A stretch of 64,000 nucleotides of DNA, from positions 50,198,811 to 50,262,810 of the forward strand of contig OY735224.1 of the NCBI GenBank assembly GCA_963457665.1. The letters are read 5' to 3'. The notes under the pieces were generated by a model. The model did no database searches and was not told the DNA's origin. It saw only the letters and a list, made by a program, of their open reading frames with translations. This DNA is from Thysanoteuthis rhombus (Eukaryota > Mollusca > Cephalopoda > Oegopsida > Thysanoteuthidae). How positions within the stretch are numbered: position 1 is the stretch's first letter; each line of letters opens with the position of its first letter. Below, piece by piece: positions 32,241-42,559 of the stretch. Position numbers and translations under genes: made by a program.

Positions 32241-33109
32241 GATAACTCAGTGGGTGGTTTGGTGCGGGAGAGGTAGCTGCGTAGCGTTGATCTGCTTCTG
32301 AATACGGCCCGGATATTATCTGGGGTGCAGATCCTCTGAGACACATTCTTAAGGTAGGGGAGACAGACTGTTGTTGGTTTATGATTGTCATCCTCCTCCT
32401 CTGTCACTCTCCTTTCACTAGTGGTGACAGTTAAGCCTTTGGGATAACCATTTTTCTGGAGATTCTTGCTTAAATTATGCATCTCGCAGAGGTATGTGTT
32501 AGAGTTGCTACTTATTAACTTTGCTCGGTGCTGTAAGCATCGGACGATCCCTTTTTTAATGCTGTATGGATGGTTAGAGGCGAAGTTGAGATATCGACCA
32601 GTGAACGTCGACTTACGATACACAGATGTATTGAAACCTTGTTCTGATCTTGTTACGAGTACATCCAGGAAGGCTAATTTATTGTTACTCTCCTTTTCCA
32701 TTGTGAACTGTATAGAAGCTCTGATTGAGTTCACATGGTCAAGTAGTAACTGTGGGTCTTCCAGATGTGGCCATAGTACGAAGGTGTCATCTACATATCT
32801 AAGCCACATGCTTGGCCTTAGTGGTGATATTCCTAAGGCCAATTCTTCAAAGTACTCCATGTATATATTTGCCATCACTGGTGATAGCGGTGATCCCATA
32901 GCTAAGCCTTCCTCCTGTTGGTACATCTCAGTCCCCAGTTGGAAGTATGTTGTTTCTATGCAGAAAGTCAACATTTCCATTAGGTTGTTAAGGGGGATGC
33001 CGGTACGTTCATCCAATGTGGGATCTGAACCTAATTTATCCCTAACTACTGATTGTGCTTCGGACGTAGGAACTCGTGTGAAGAGACTCACCACGTCTAG
33101 GCTCAACAT
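32225..33109 (-). CDS. Penelope-like reverse transcriptase, open fragment
   Basis: An open stretch of 294 residues covering most of the RT fingers and palm plus the thumb. LDVVSLF (4-10) holds the first catalytic Asp, GLAMGSPLSP (68-77) is the RT motif B region and YVDD (105-108) carries the catalytic Asp pair. NKLAFLDVLV and a YRKSTFTGRYL segment typical of Penelope-like RTs follow. The true coding frame continues upstream through an in-frame TGA at 33134-33136 into DFVEKL and GLPKIHKVGTPLRPIVS. The chosen ATG is simply the first Met after that stop, not a biological start. No intact protein is predicted. Confidence 0.85.
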   Translation of the reverse strand: MLSLDVVSLFTRVPTSEAQSVVRDKLGSDPTLDERTGIPLNNLMEMLTFCIETTYFQLGTEMYQQEEGLAMGSPLSPVMANIYMEYFEELALGISPLRPSMWLRYVDDTFVLWPHLEDPQLLLDHVNSIRASIQFTMEKESNNKLAFLDVLVTRSEQGFNTSVYRKSTFTGRYLNFASNHPYSIKKGIVRCLQHRAKLISSNSNTYLCEMHNLSKNLQKNGYPKGLTVTTSERRVTEEEDDNHKPTTVCLPYLKNVSQRICTPDNIRAVFRSRSTLRSYLSRTKPPTELSNTKN

Positions 33110-33136
33110 TCGTTGTGTTTGAATTGGTGCCCCTCA

Positions 33137-33945
33137 GAGTTTTTCTACGAAGTCAGCTGAGTTCTTCACATAGGATGAGGTCTTACCCACCAGCGGGTTG
33201 ATTATACTCACCAGGTACATGCTCAGTTGATGGCATGCTGAGCCCCGACAGCTTACTATAGGTCGTAATGGAGTACCTACCTTGTGAATCTTTGGGAGGC
33301 CACACATATGTGGTGGCTTACTATATCTTTGAGTTAACTGTCTGTCTGGGGGAAATGATCCTTGTTCTTGCTTAGGATCTGCGACAGCTTCCTCTCAGTT
33401 TTCAGAGTTGGATCTCTTTTTAACTTGCCACCCTCCTCAATTATGTTGGCCAACTTTTCACTGTACGCTAGCTTGTCCATTAGCACAGTTGCGTTTCCCT
33501 TATCTGCTGGCAGTATGACTATGCTTGTGTCACTCCAAAGGGTCTTGATGGCCGCCCATTCCTCCTTTTTTATATTGGGCTCAGAGGCCTGTCTCATCTT
33601 ATTCAAGGCTGCTGCCTCGATTGGTGATTCGGGATTGCGAAGTTGAGACCTTTATTTAGTATAGATTCTTCAGAGTTTGATAGTATTCGTTGACTCAAGT
33701 TGATCTTTGGACTTTAAGCATTGTTCTTTCAGCTTTGCTAGCTTCCTTGTATCGGTCATATAGGATTTTTGGTGACAGTTCTCGATTCTAATACTGTCTA
33801 GGTGTAGGAGCGCTTGCTTTCGAGTAACGATCTCATCCTGTAGCTGCTTTTTTCTCCATCTGTTGTGGCATATTCTCTCTCGTACTAGGGCATGACCTAG
33901 TTGAGCCAGTTGAGCTCGCTTCAATCGTGCCGGGGGTTTTGTCAT
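33137..33945 (-). pseudogene. N-terminal part of Penelope-like polyprotein, frameshifted
   Basis: Pieces in three frames: a Lys/Arg-rich segment (33945-33670), then RILSNSEESILNKGLNFAIP in a second frame (about 33690-33625), then VILPADKGNATVLMD (33606-33334), the conserved segment upstream of RT. Finally PPHMCGLPKIHKVGTPL lies in yet another frame (33320-33140). Frame changes near 33690 and 33340 make it a pseudogene. Confidence 0.8.
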
Positions 33946-34021
33946 TAGGAATGTCAGGTGATTTGACGTTCTAGCCAGTTTTTGGTGGAGACGTTCGACT
34001 CGTACCGATTAGTAAGTATAT

Positions 34022-34136
34022 CTCGGAATTTTTGAGATGAGGTATTATTATTTCTATTGATATTTGGACCATCCGTTTCGGCCGTTACATTCTACGGCCT
34101 TCGTCAGGTATAATAGAGTGCAACGGCCGAAACGTT
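34022..34136 (-). repeat. Terminal direct repeat of Penelope-like element, 5' copy, with hammerhead-like core
   Basis: On the minus strand CTGACGA (34107-34101), A, GGCCGT (34099-34094), a loop, ACGGCC (34085-34080) and GAAA (34079-34076) occur in the order of a hammerhead ribozyme core with a perfect 6-bp stem II. Penelope-like terminal repeats are known to carry hammerhead motifs. I could not fit stems I and III convincingly by eye. A short inverted echo (CAACGGCCGAAACGTTGTGC) sits at 34120-34140. Confidence 0.6.
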
Positions 34137-36780
34137 GTGCAATATATGTTTTCAAGGATTTTCAACAAATGTCTTGTATTCAAAAATAATGTATGCTAGA
34201 CTATTGAAATATCAAAAGCAGAGCCTTCTAAGATTTGAAAGCAATATTTTCAAGGTTTTTATCAATAATCTTGAATGTAGTTATAATATATGGGTTGGAG
34301 GGTCAAAACCAAGATGAAGAGCTTGTAAATAGAGCCTTTTTAGCTTTGAAACCAATGTTTTCAAGGTTTTTCAATAAGTTCCATGAATGTATCAATCTGA
34401 TATGATTGAATTCTCAAAGTGTCACAGCTGAGCCCGAAAGGTTGTAAACAGCTTTGAAAACAATGTGCGGTTTTTTTCTAACAATTCTCCCAAACGTACT
34501 AATGATATATGAGAAGTGGCAAAGCCCAGCCTAAAAAGATATGAACAGAGCCTTTTTAGCTTTGAAAAGCAATGCTTCAAAGATTTTTCTACAATTTGCT
34601 TTCATGCAGTAATGATATATGATTGTATTTTCAAAATGTCTAAACCAAGCATAAAAAGGTGTAAACAGGAATTCTTAACTTTGGAAACCAATGTCTCGGA
34701 TGCAGTGATAATACGTAAGTAAGAGTCAAGACCTAACCTGAAAAGGTTACAAACAAAGCTTTTTTACCATGAAAACTAATTTTCCCAAGGTTTTGACAAT
34801 TTTCTTGAACATAATAACAATACAAGAGTAAGTGTGAAAACCAAACCAAAAAGAGCCATAAACAGAGTCTTTTCAGCTCTAAAAGCCATGTCTTCATGGT
34901 TTTTCAATAATTTTCATGAATATATCAATAAGATATGATTGAACTTTGGAAGTGTCAAAAGCAATCCTAAAAAGGTATTAGCAGAGCGTTTTTGGCCTTG
35001 AAATCAGTGTTTCCAAGGTTTTGCAACAGTTTTCTTGAATGTAGTCCTAATATATGATTGAAGATTCAAAGTGTTAAAACTGAGCCTTGAAAGATATGAA
35101 ATGAGCCTTTTTAACTTTTCAAGCAATGGTCTAAAGGTATTTTGACAATTTCCTTTCAATGTATTATTATCGTATAACTGAATCTTGAAAGTGCCAAAAG
35201 CAGACCTAGAGGGTATAAACAGAGCCTTTTTTAGCTTCCAAAACCAATGTTTTCAAGGTTTGTTTTTTTTAAATTTTCTCTAATGTAGTAAGAATATATG
35301 ATTGCACTGAGTGAAAACCAAGCCCCAAAAAGCTATATACAGAGTCTTTTCAGCTCTGGAATCCATGTCTTCATTGTTCTTCAATAATTTTCATGACCCA
35401 TATTTTTGAAGTTTCAAACAATTTACTTGAATGAAGTAACAATAAATCAATATGTGTCAAAACCATTACTGAAAGGGTATAAAAAGAGCCTTTCTAGCTT
35501 TGAAACCCATATTTTTGAAGTTTCAAACAATTTACTTGAATGAAGAAATAATAAATGAATATGTGTCAAAACCATTACTGAAAAGGGTATAAAAAGAGCC
35601 TTTCTAGCTTTGAAACCCATATTTTTGAAGTTTCAAACAATTTACTTCAATGAAGTAATAATAAATGAATATGTGTCAAAACCATAACTGAAAGGGTATA
35701 AAAAGAGCCTTTCTAGCTTTGAAACCCATATTTTTGAAGTTTCAAACAATTTACTTGAATGAAGTAATAATAGATGAATATGTGTCAAAACCATTACTGA
35801 AAGGGTATTAAAAAGAGCCTTTCTAGCTTTGAAACCCATATTTTTGAAGTTTCAAACAATTTACTTGAATGAAGTAATAATAGATGAATATGTGTCAAAA
35901 CCAAGCCAAGCCTTTTAAGGTTTGAAAACAATGTTTTAGAGGTTTCTCATCAATTTGTCTGAGTGTAGTCAAAATATATTATTGAAATATCAAAGTGACC
36001 ATAAACAAAGCCTAAAAGGGTATGAATAAAGCATTTTCAGCTTTGAAACCAATGTTTCCAATGTTTTTCATGAAATTTTTACAATGCTGTTATAACACAT
36101 AGTTGAATTTTCAAAATGTCCAAACCAAGCCTAACAAGGTATAAAGAGAGCCTTTTTAGATTAGGAACCAATGTTTCAAAGGTCTTTAATACTTTTCTTG
36201 CATGTAGTGATAGTATATGAGTATTAAAAGCTAGCCTAATTTCAATTTTGAAAACGAATGTTTTCAATATTTTCAACACTTTCCAAGGAAGTAGTAATAA
36301 TATATAATCAAAGTGTCAAAACTGAGCCTAAAATGCTGTAAACAGAGTCTTTTTAGCTTCGATACCAATGTTTTGAAGGTTTTTAACAATTTACTTCAAT
36401 GTAGTAATAATATATGATGGAATTTTCAAAGTGTCAAAACCAAGTCTGGAAGGGTATAAACAGAGCCTTTTTAGCCTTGAAACTAATGTTTGAAAGGTTT
36501 TTTTCAAAATAATATATAGATGTGTATGAAGAGCAAAGCTAAAAAGATATAAACAGAGCCTTTTTAGCTTTGAATCGAATATTTCAATAAGTTTTCTTGC
36601 ATTCTTTAATAATATATGAGTAAAAAGAAATTATACATGGAGCCTTTTTAGCTTTGACAATGTATGTTTACAAGGTTTTTAACAATTGTCTCGAAAGTAG
36701 TAATCATATATAATTGAATTTTCCAGGTGTAAAAAAGCAAGCCTGAAAAGGTATAGACGGAGCCTACTTAGCTTCAGAGC
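34137..36780 (+). repeat. SatC array, part right of the Penelope-like element
   Basis: Diverged ~109-bp monomers, the continuation of 31250-31551. Within it, 35390-35900 is a run of near-identical monomers with GAAACCCATATTTTTGAAGT. TTTCTAGC anchors at 35491, 35602, 35710 and 35820 give spacings of 108-111 bp, a recent local amplification. Confidence 0.9.
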
Positions 36781-36814
36781 GAATGTTATCAACTATTAAT
36801 ATTCTAATGCACTG

Positions 36815-37015
36815 TAAAATAGCAATGGGCTGGATATATTGCAGGAATGGCACACACCAAACATACATTATGATTGACAACAGGCATCAGCAGAGAAAAC
36901 ATGTGTTACCGAGGTAGTCCGGCAGAATACAAGATGGAGAGACGAAGCAGACATATTCGGAAAGTACTGGCTCCTTGACGCCAACGATAGAGAGGTGTTG
37001 TTGCAAAATCTGATT
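36815..37015 (+). mobile_element. Non-LTR retrotransposon 3' tail fragment
   Basis: AAATAGCAATGGGCTGGATA, CGGCAGAATACAAGATGGAG and AAGTACTGGCTCCTTGACGC correspond to the WAGH and RWKDE-KF-NYWL-DA part of the LINE tail at 27215-27400, with a broken frame. It adjoins repeat X on its 3' side. Confidence 0.65.
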
Positions 37016-37019
37016 TGGA

Positions 37020-37391
37020 CAAATGAAAGTATTAATTCATCAAAAACCACTTCCCAATGACTGCTTGTTATCTTATTAGACATTAAATTACAAAACTATC
37101 CTACTATGCTCGAGTGAAATTCATAAGCAATTTTTAGTATCATTTTTTTACAATCCTTTATAATCATTGTAAAATGATTTAGTAGTGAATATTTCGACAA
37201 ATTCCAACTTTGAATGTTCCCCCCTCCAATTGTAATAATAAGAGGGAATAGATGGGAGGCACTTTTAGCCTTCTCCCCTGGAGTTCGATCCTGATTCAAA
37301 GTTGTCTTGTTATTTCGTCCCCGACCCCTTCCATACAAGAGATCAGAGGTAAGTGGGCGTTTCATCGGACAATGATGAGCCCCAAACCCCA

Positions 37392-37445
<54 letters not shown>

Positions 37446-37510
37446 TATTATCATCACATGATTCTTTTATTTCCTCTATAGATTGTTGAGAAGACACTGG
37501 AAATGACCAA
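37020..37510 (+). repeat. Dispersed repeat X, copy X7, with (CA)n
   Basis: AACCACTTCCCAATGACTGC to GAGATCAGAGGTAAGTGGG, then a (CA)n tract at about 37390-37444 where other X copies have CCACACACA-like sequence. The His/Val-repeat ORFs here are microsatellite translations. Confidence 0.82.
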
Positions 37511-37559
37511 ATCAACTAAACATTTTTTTAAAATACCAGCTGAAATAATTTATTTTTCG

Positions 37560-40500
37560 ATCACGAAAAGCTATAATCAAACCCTTTTTAAGTCTGAAAC
37601 TAAACTGAAACTAAAGTTTTAGAGGTTTTCCCAATATTTTCCTGAATGTAGTAAAAAAAAAAGTACTGATTTTACAAAGTGTTCATAACCAAGCCTGAGA
37701 AGCAATGTTTCAAAGGTTTTTAACAACTTTCTTAAATGTAGTAACAATATACGAGTCAGTGATAAAACCAACCTGAAAAGCTATAATCAGAGCCTTTCTA
37801 TATTTGGAACTAAAATTTTAGAGGTTTTCCAACAATTTTCCTGAATGTAGAAAAAAAAATAGTACTAACTTTTCATAGTGTTCATAACCAAGTCTTAAAA
37901 GGTAGCCGCAGAAACAATGCATGAGGGTTTTTTTAACAACTTTCTTGAATGTAGTAACAATATACGAGTCAGTGATAGAACCAACCTAAAAAGCTATAAT
38001 CAGAGCGTTTCTATATTTGAAAGTGAAGATTTAGAGGTTTTCCAACAATTTTCCAGAATATAGTAAAAAAAATAGTACCGATTTTTCAAAGTGTTCATAA
38101 CCAAACCTTAAAAGGTAGCCACAGAAACAATGTTCCAAAGGTTTTTAACAACTTTCTTGAATGTAGTAACAAAATACAAGTCAGAGATAAAAACAACCTA
38201 AAAAGATATAATCAGACGCTCTTTAGGTCTTTAAGTAAAGTTTTAGAGGTTTTCCAACAATTTTCCTGAATGTAGCAGAGAAAAATAGTCCTGATTTTTC
38301 AAAGTGTTAATAACCAAGCCTTAAAGGGTAGCCACAGAAGCAATGTTCTAAAGGTTTTTAACAACTTTCTTGAATATAGTTACAATATACAAGTCAGAGA
38401 AAAAACCAACCTAAAAAGATATAAACATAGCTTTTCTATATTTGAAACTAAAGTTTTATAAGTTTTCCAAATATTTTCCTGATTGTAGTAGAGAAAAATG
38501 GTACTGATTTTTCAGAGTGTTCATAACCAAGCCTTAAAGGGTAGCCAGAGAAGCATTGCTTCAAAGTTTTCTAACAACTTTTTTGAATATAGTAACAATA
38601 TATGAGTCAGTGATAAAACCAACCTAAAAAACTATAATCAGAGATTTTCTATATTTGAAAGTAAATATTTAGAGGTTTTCCAACAATTTTCCTGAATGTA
38701 GTGAAAAATAGTACTGATTTTACACAGTGTTAATAATTAAGTCTTAAAGGGTAGCCAGAGAAGCAAAGTTTCAAAGGTTTTTAACAACTTTCTTGAATGT
38801 AGTTACAATATACGAGTCAGAGATAAAACCAACCTAAAAAGATATAATCAGACACTCTTTAGGTCTTAAACTAATGTTTTATAGGTTTTCCCACAATTTT
38901 CCTGAATGTAGTAAAAAAAAAAGTACTGAATCTTCAGAGTCTTCATAACCAAGCCTTAAAGGGTAGCCAGAGAAGCAATGTTTCAAAGGTTTTTAAGAAC
39001 TTTTTTGAATATAGTAACAATATACGAGTCATTGATAAAACCTACCTGAAAAGCTATAATCAGAGCGTTTCTATATTTGAAACTAAAGTTTTAGAGGTTT
39101 TCCAACAATTTTCCTGAATGTAGTAAAAAAAATAGTACTGTTTTTTCAAAATGTTCATAACCAAGCCTTAGGGTTAGCCACAGAAGGAATGTTCCGATGG
39201 TTTTTAATAACTTTTTTAATATAGTAACAATATACAAGTCAGTGATAAAACAAACCTAAAAAGCTCTTATCAGAACCTTTTTAGGTTTGAAACTGAAGTT
39301 TTAGAGGTTTTCCAGCAATTTGCCTGAATGTAGAAAAAAAAATAATACTGATTTTTTAAAGTGTTTACAACCAAACCTTAAAGGGTAGCCACAGGACTAT
39401 GTATCAAAGGTTTTTAACAACTTTTTGGATGTTATAACAATATATGAGTCAGTGATAAAACCAACTTTACAAGCTGTAAACATAGCCTTTGTATATTCAG
39501 AACTAAAGTTTTATAGGTTTTCCAACAATTTTCCTGAAATTTGTAAAAAATAGTTCTCATTTTTTGAAGCGTTCATAACCAAGTTTTAAAGGTTAGCCAC
39601 AGAAGCAATATTTCAAAGATTTGTAACAACTTTCTTGAATGTGGTAACATTGTATAAGTAAGTGATATAACTAACCTAAAAAGCAATAAACATAACCTTT
39701 TTAGGTTCAAAACCACTTTTTTAGAGGTTTTCCAACAATTTTCCAGGATGTAGTGAGAAAAAAGTATAAATTTTTCATAGTGTTAATAACCAACCCTTAA
39801 AGGATAGCCACAGAAGCAATGTTTTGAAGGTTTTTAACAACTTTCTTGAATCTAGTAACAATATACGTGTCAGTGATAAAACCGACCAGAAAAGCTATAA
39901 TCAGATTTTTTTTAGGTTTGAAACTAAAGTTTTAGTTGTTTTCCAACAATGCTCCTGAATGAATCGAATAAAAAAGTACTGATTTTCCAAAAAAGATATA
40001 ATCAGACCCTCTTTAGGTCTTAAACTAAAGTTTCAGAGGTTTTCTAACAATTTTCCTGAATGTAGTGAAAAATAGTAGTGATTTTTCACAGTGTTCATAA
40101 CCAAACCTAGCCAGAGAAGCAATGTTTCAAAGGTTCTTAACAAATTTCTTGAATGTAGTAACAATATACGAGTCATTGATAAAACCAACCTGAAAAGCTC
40201 TAATCAGAGCCTTTCTATATTTTAAACTAAAGTTTTATAGGTTTTCCAACAATTTTCGTGAATGTAGTAAGGAAAAAAGTACTGATTTTTCAGAGTCTTC
40301 ATAACCAAGCCTTGAAGGGTAGCCAGAGGTGCAATGTTTCAAAGGTTTTTAACAACTTCTTGAATGTAGTAACAATGTACAAGTCAGAGATAAAACCAAC
40401 CTAAAAAGATATAAACATAGCCTCTCTATATTTGAAACTAAAATTTTAGAGGTTTTCCAACAATTTTCCTGAATGTAGTAAAAAAAATAGTATTGATTTT

Positions 40501-41060
40501 TCAGAGTGTTCATAACCAAGCTTTAAAGGGTAGCCAGAGAAGCATTGTTTCATAGTTTTTTAACGACTTTTTTGAATATAGTAACAATATATGAGTCAGT
40601 GATAAAACCAACCTAAAAAACTATAATCAGAGATTTTCTATATTTGAAAGTAAATATTTAGAGGTTTTCCAACAATTTTCCTTAATGTAGTGAAAAATAG
40701 TACTGATTTTTCACAGTGTTAATAACTAAGCCTTAAAGGGTAGCCAGAGAAGCAATGTTTCAAAGGTTTTTAACAACTTTCTTGAATGTAGTAACAATAT
40801 ACGAATCAGACATACAACCAACCTGAAAAGCTATAATCAGAGCCTTTTTAGTTTTGAAACAAAAGTTTTAGAGGTTTTCCAACAATTTTACTGAATGTAG
40901 TAAAAAAATAGTACTGATTTTTCAAAGTGTTCATAACCAAGCCTTAAAGGGTAGCCACAGAAGCAATGTTTCAAAGGTTTTTAACAACTTTCTTGTATGC
41001 ACTAATAATATACGAATGAGCCTCAAAAGCTATAAACCTAAAAAGCTATAAACAGAGCCT
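37560..41060 (+). repeat. SatD array: 213-bp dimer of SatC-like and SatB-like monomers
   Basis: Alternating units. One half carries GATAAAACCAACCTAAAAAG, TATATTTGAAACTAAAGTTT and TTTTCCAACAATTTTCCTGA (SatC-like). The other carries TTTTTCAAAGTGTTCATAAC, AAGCCTTAAAGGGTAGCCAC and TTTAACAACTTTCTTGAATG (SatB-like). The CA[AG]AGTGTT anchor recurs at 38087, 38300 and 38513, a 213-bp period. About sixteen dimers, with occasional loss of a half-unit, for example near 39985. Confidence 0.92.
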
Positions 41061-41482
41061 TTTTAGCTCCTATAACTAATGTTTTTAATATTTTTAACAA
41101 TTTTTTGTGAAGTTATGATAATAAAAGAAGTTGTCAATAAAACATGTGGCAAATATCAACTCCGTATGATGCAAAGTTGTCGAGCTATCTCCCTGCATAC
41201 ATGTCCACCCATAGACAGATGAATTATCCTTGGTAATACTCAATATTTCTCTAGTCTAGCTTGTAAACGATGGCTGAGAATGAATTCCCTATCAGAAATA
41301 TTATGTTCCTTTGGTAAACATTCCTTTATTTCTTAAACTTCTTCCTTTGAGAGTGGGACAATAAGTAAGTAGATACAACACTGAAGGCAAATTCTATCAG
41401 TAAAGCTAGTTTGACTACTGTCAACCCATAGATAATAAAGGTTTTATCAATTTCCAATAGGGGGCTCCTTATCACCAATCCT

Positions 41483-41486
<4 letters not shown>
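41030..41486 (+). repeat. Block Z, copy 2
   Basis: Matches 25421-25880 from GTCAATAAAACATGTGGCAA to AATAGGGGGCTCCTTATCAC, again directly after a satellite. Copy 1 follows SatB and copy 2 follows SatD. Confidence 0.8.
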
Positions 41487-41526
<40 letters not shown>

Positions 41527-42000
41527 ATATATTAAAATTAAATCTTGTTCCGTAGACACTAGGGCATGCCCATTCTAATGCTGTACCTGGTTTCATGAAA
41601 ATCTTCAGGAGGTTTAAACTTGAGATGATGAGACACTGTTGTTTATTTATTTGTAATGTTGTTGATAGCAACAATCAAAACAGAAACAGTGTCCTTAATT
41701 GTGATAAGCATCAATCGAAATATAGTCAGAGTTTTGTTCAGTTTTCAAGTTAGGCTGGCTATGTATGTATGTATCACACGTACGGGCTGTGCCAATGTTG
41801 TTGTTTTTTTGTTTGTTTGTTTTTTTGTCTTTTTTTAAGGAATAAACACATCAGGAAAAAAAATTGTCGGACTTAGGACGGTGCCAGTGAGAAAGTCGGG
41901 GAGAACCTGTATTACATGAGACTTTCAATTTACAACTCTAGTGTATTCGATCCAAACTGGGTTCCCCTCACTTGTGACCTTGCGCCCCACTAAGATAAGC
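41487..42000. other. (TA)n microsatellite and gene-free stretch
   Basis: A TA tract at about 41487-41520 with a short GTGTGT interruption. The remainder up to 42000 shows no recognisable gene or repeat; a T-rich run lies at 41803-41837. Confidence 0.6.
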
Positions 42001-42540
42001 TTAGTGAACATTAGTATTATATTGATATATTTTCCGATTTTTCAACAGGTTCCAAAACACTGATCTAATGTCTGATCTCTATATGCTTTACGAAATCCCA
42101 GACAACGATTAGGATTCTCACGATCCAGTTGTCAATGGCTGAGATGCTCAGGATTCCAAATTGAAGACAATTAAGCCGGAAAATTCAAAACTCCCTGACA
42201 AGGAGTGCTACGCAAAACTGATTGAACCGTTCCACCTAAAGAAAAAATAAGTATTGAATAACACAAAACAGAATTATTTGCATCAACAGATGTTTTCATT
42301 TTTTATGAAATTATTTTTTTGATAATAACATGAACGACATGGTAAAATAAAAAATATATTTATTTAACTAAAATGCGACATATTTGAAGCAATAACATGT
42401 TTCCAGCAACGTTCTCATGATTACCACTGTTGGACTTCCCACCGAAATTCTCTGAGCCTCAGAATGTGCTCGAAACCCTCTTTGTGGGTTGTCGGCCACT
42501 GAATTCTTTACTATTTACAACCAGTTTTAGCCTCCCTTGA
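42001..42540 (+). repeat. Dispersed repeat Y, plus copy 2
   Basis: 42036-42360 matches 20780-21130. 42360-42540 matches the reverse complement of 6740-6920 (GATTACCACTGTTGGACTTC, CTGAGCCTCAGAATGTGCTC). This copy links the two partial Y copies and is the longest in the window. Confidence 0.75.
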
Positions 42541-42559
42541 ATTATTTTTTGAATCAAGT

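Larger units (their letters stand above)
31552..34136 (-). mobile_element. Penelope-like element (degraded) inserted in SatC
   Basis: A ~2.6-kb element on the minus strand. In order on that strand it has an N-terminal region (33945-33334), reverse transcriptase (33330-32225), a GIY-YIG endonuclease remnant (about 32235-31927) and terminal direct repeats near 34022-34112 and 31556-31680. RT and GIY-YIG together define the Penelope-like class. An 11-bp target-site duplication, GTGCAATATAT, flanks it at 31541-31551 and 34137-34147. At least three frameshifts (near 33690, 33340 and around 32230) and one internal stop (33134-33136) make it inactive. The family's RT copies the element at a nicked target; here nothing suggests current activity. 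Confidence 0.9.

Noticed and set aside
32466..33122. 218-codon plus-strand ORF
   Set aside because: Antisense shadow of the Penelope-like reverse transcriptase, whose minus-strand frame carries catalytic motifs.
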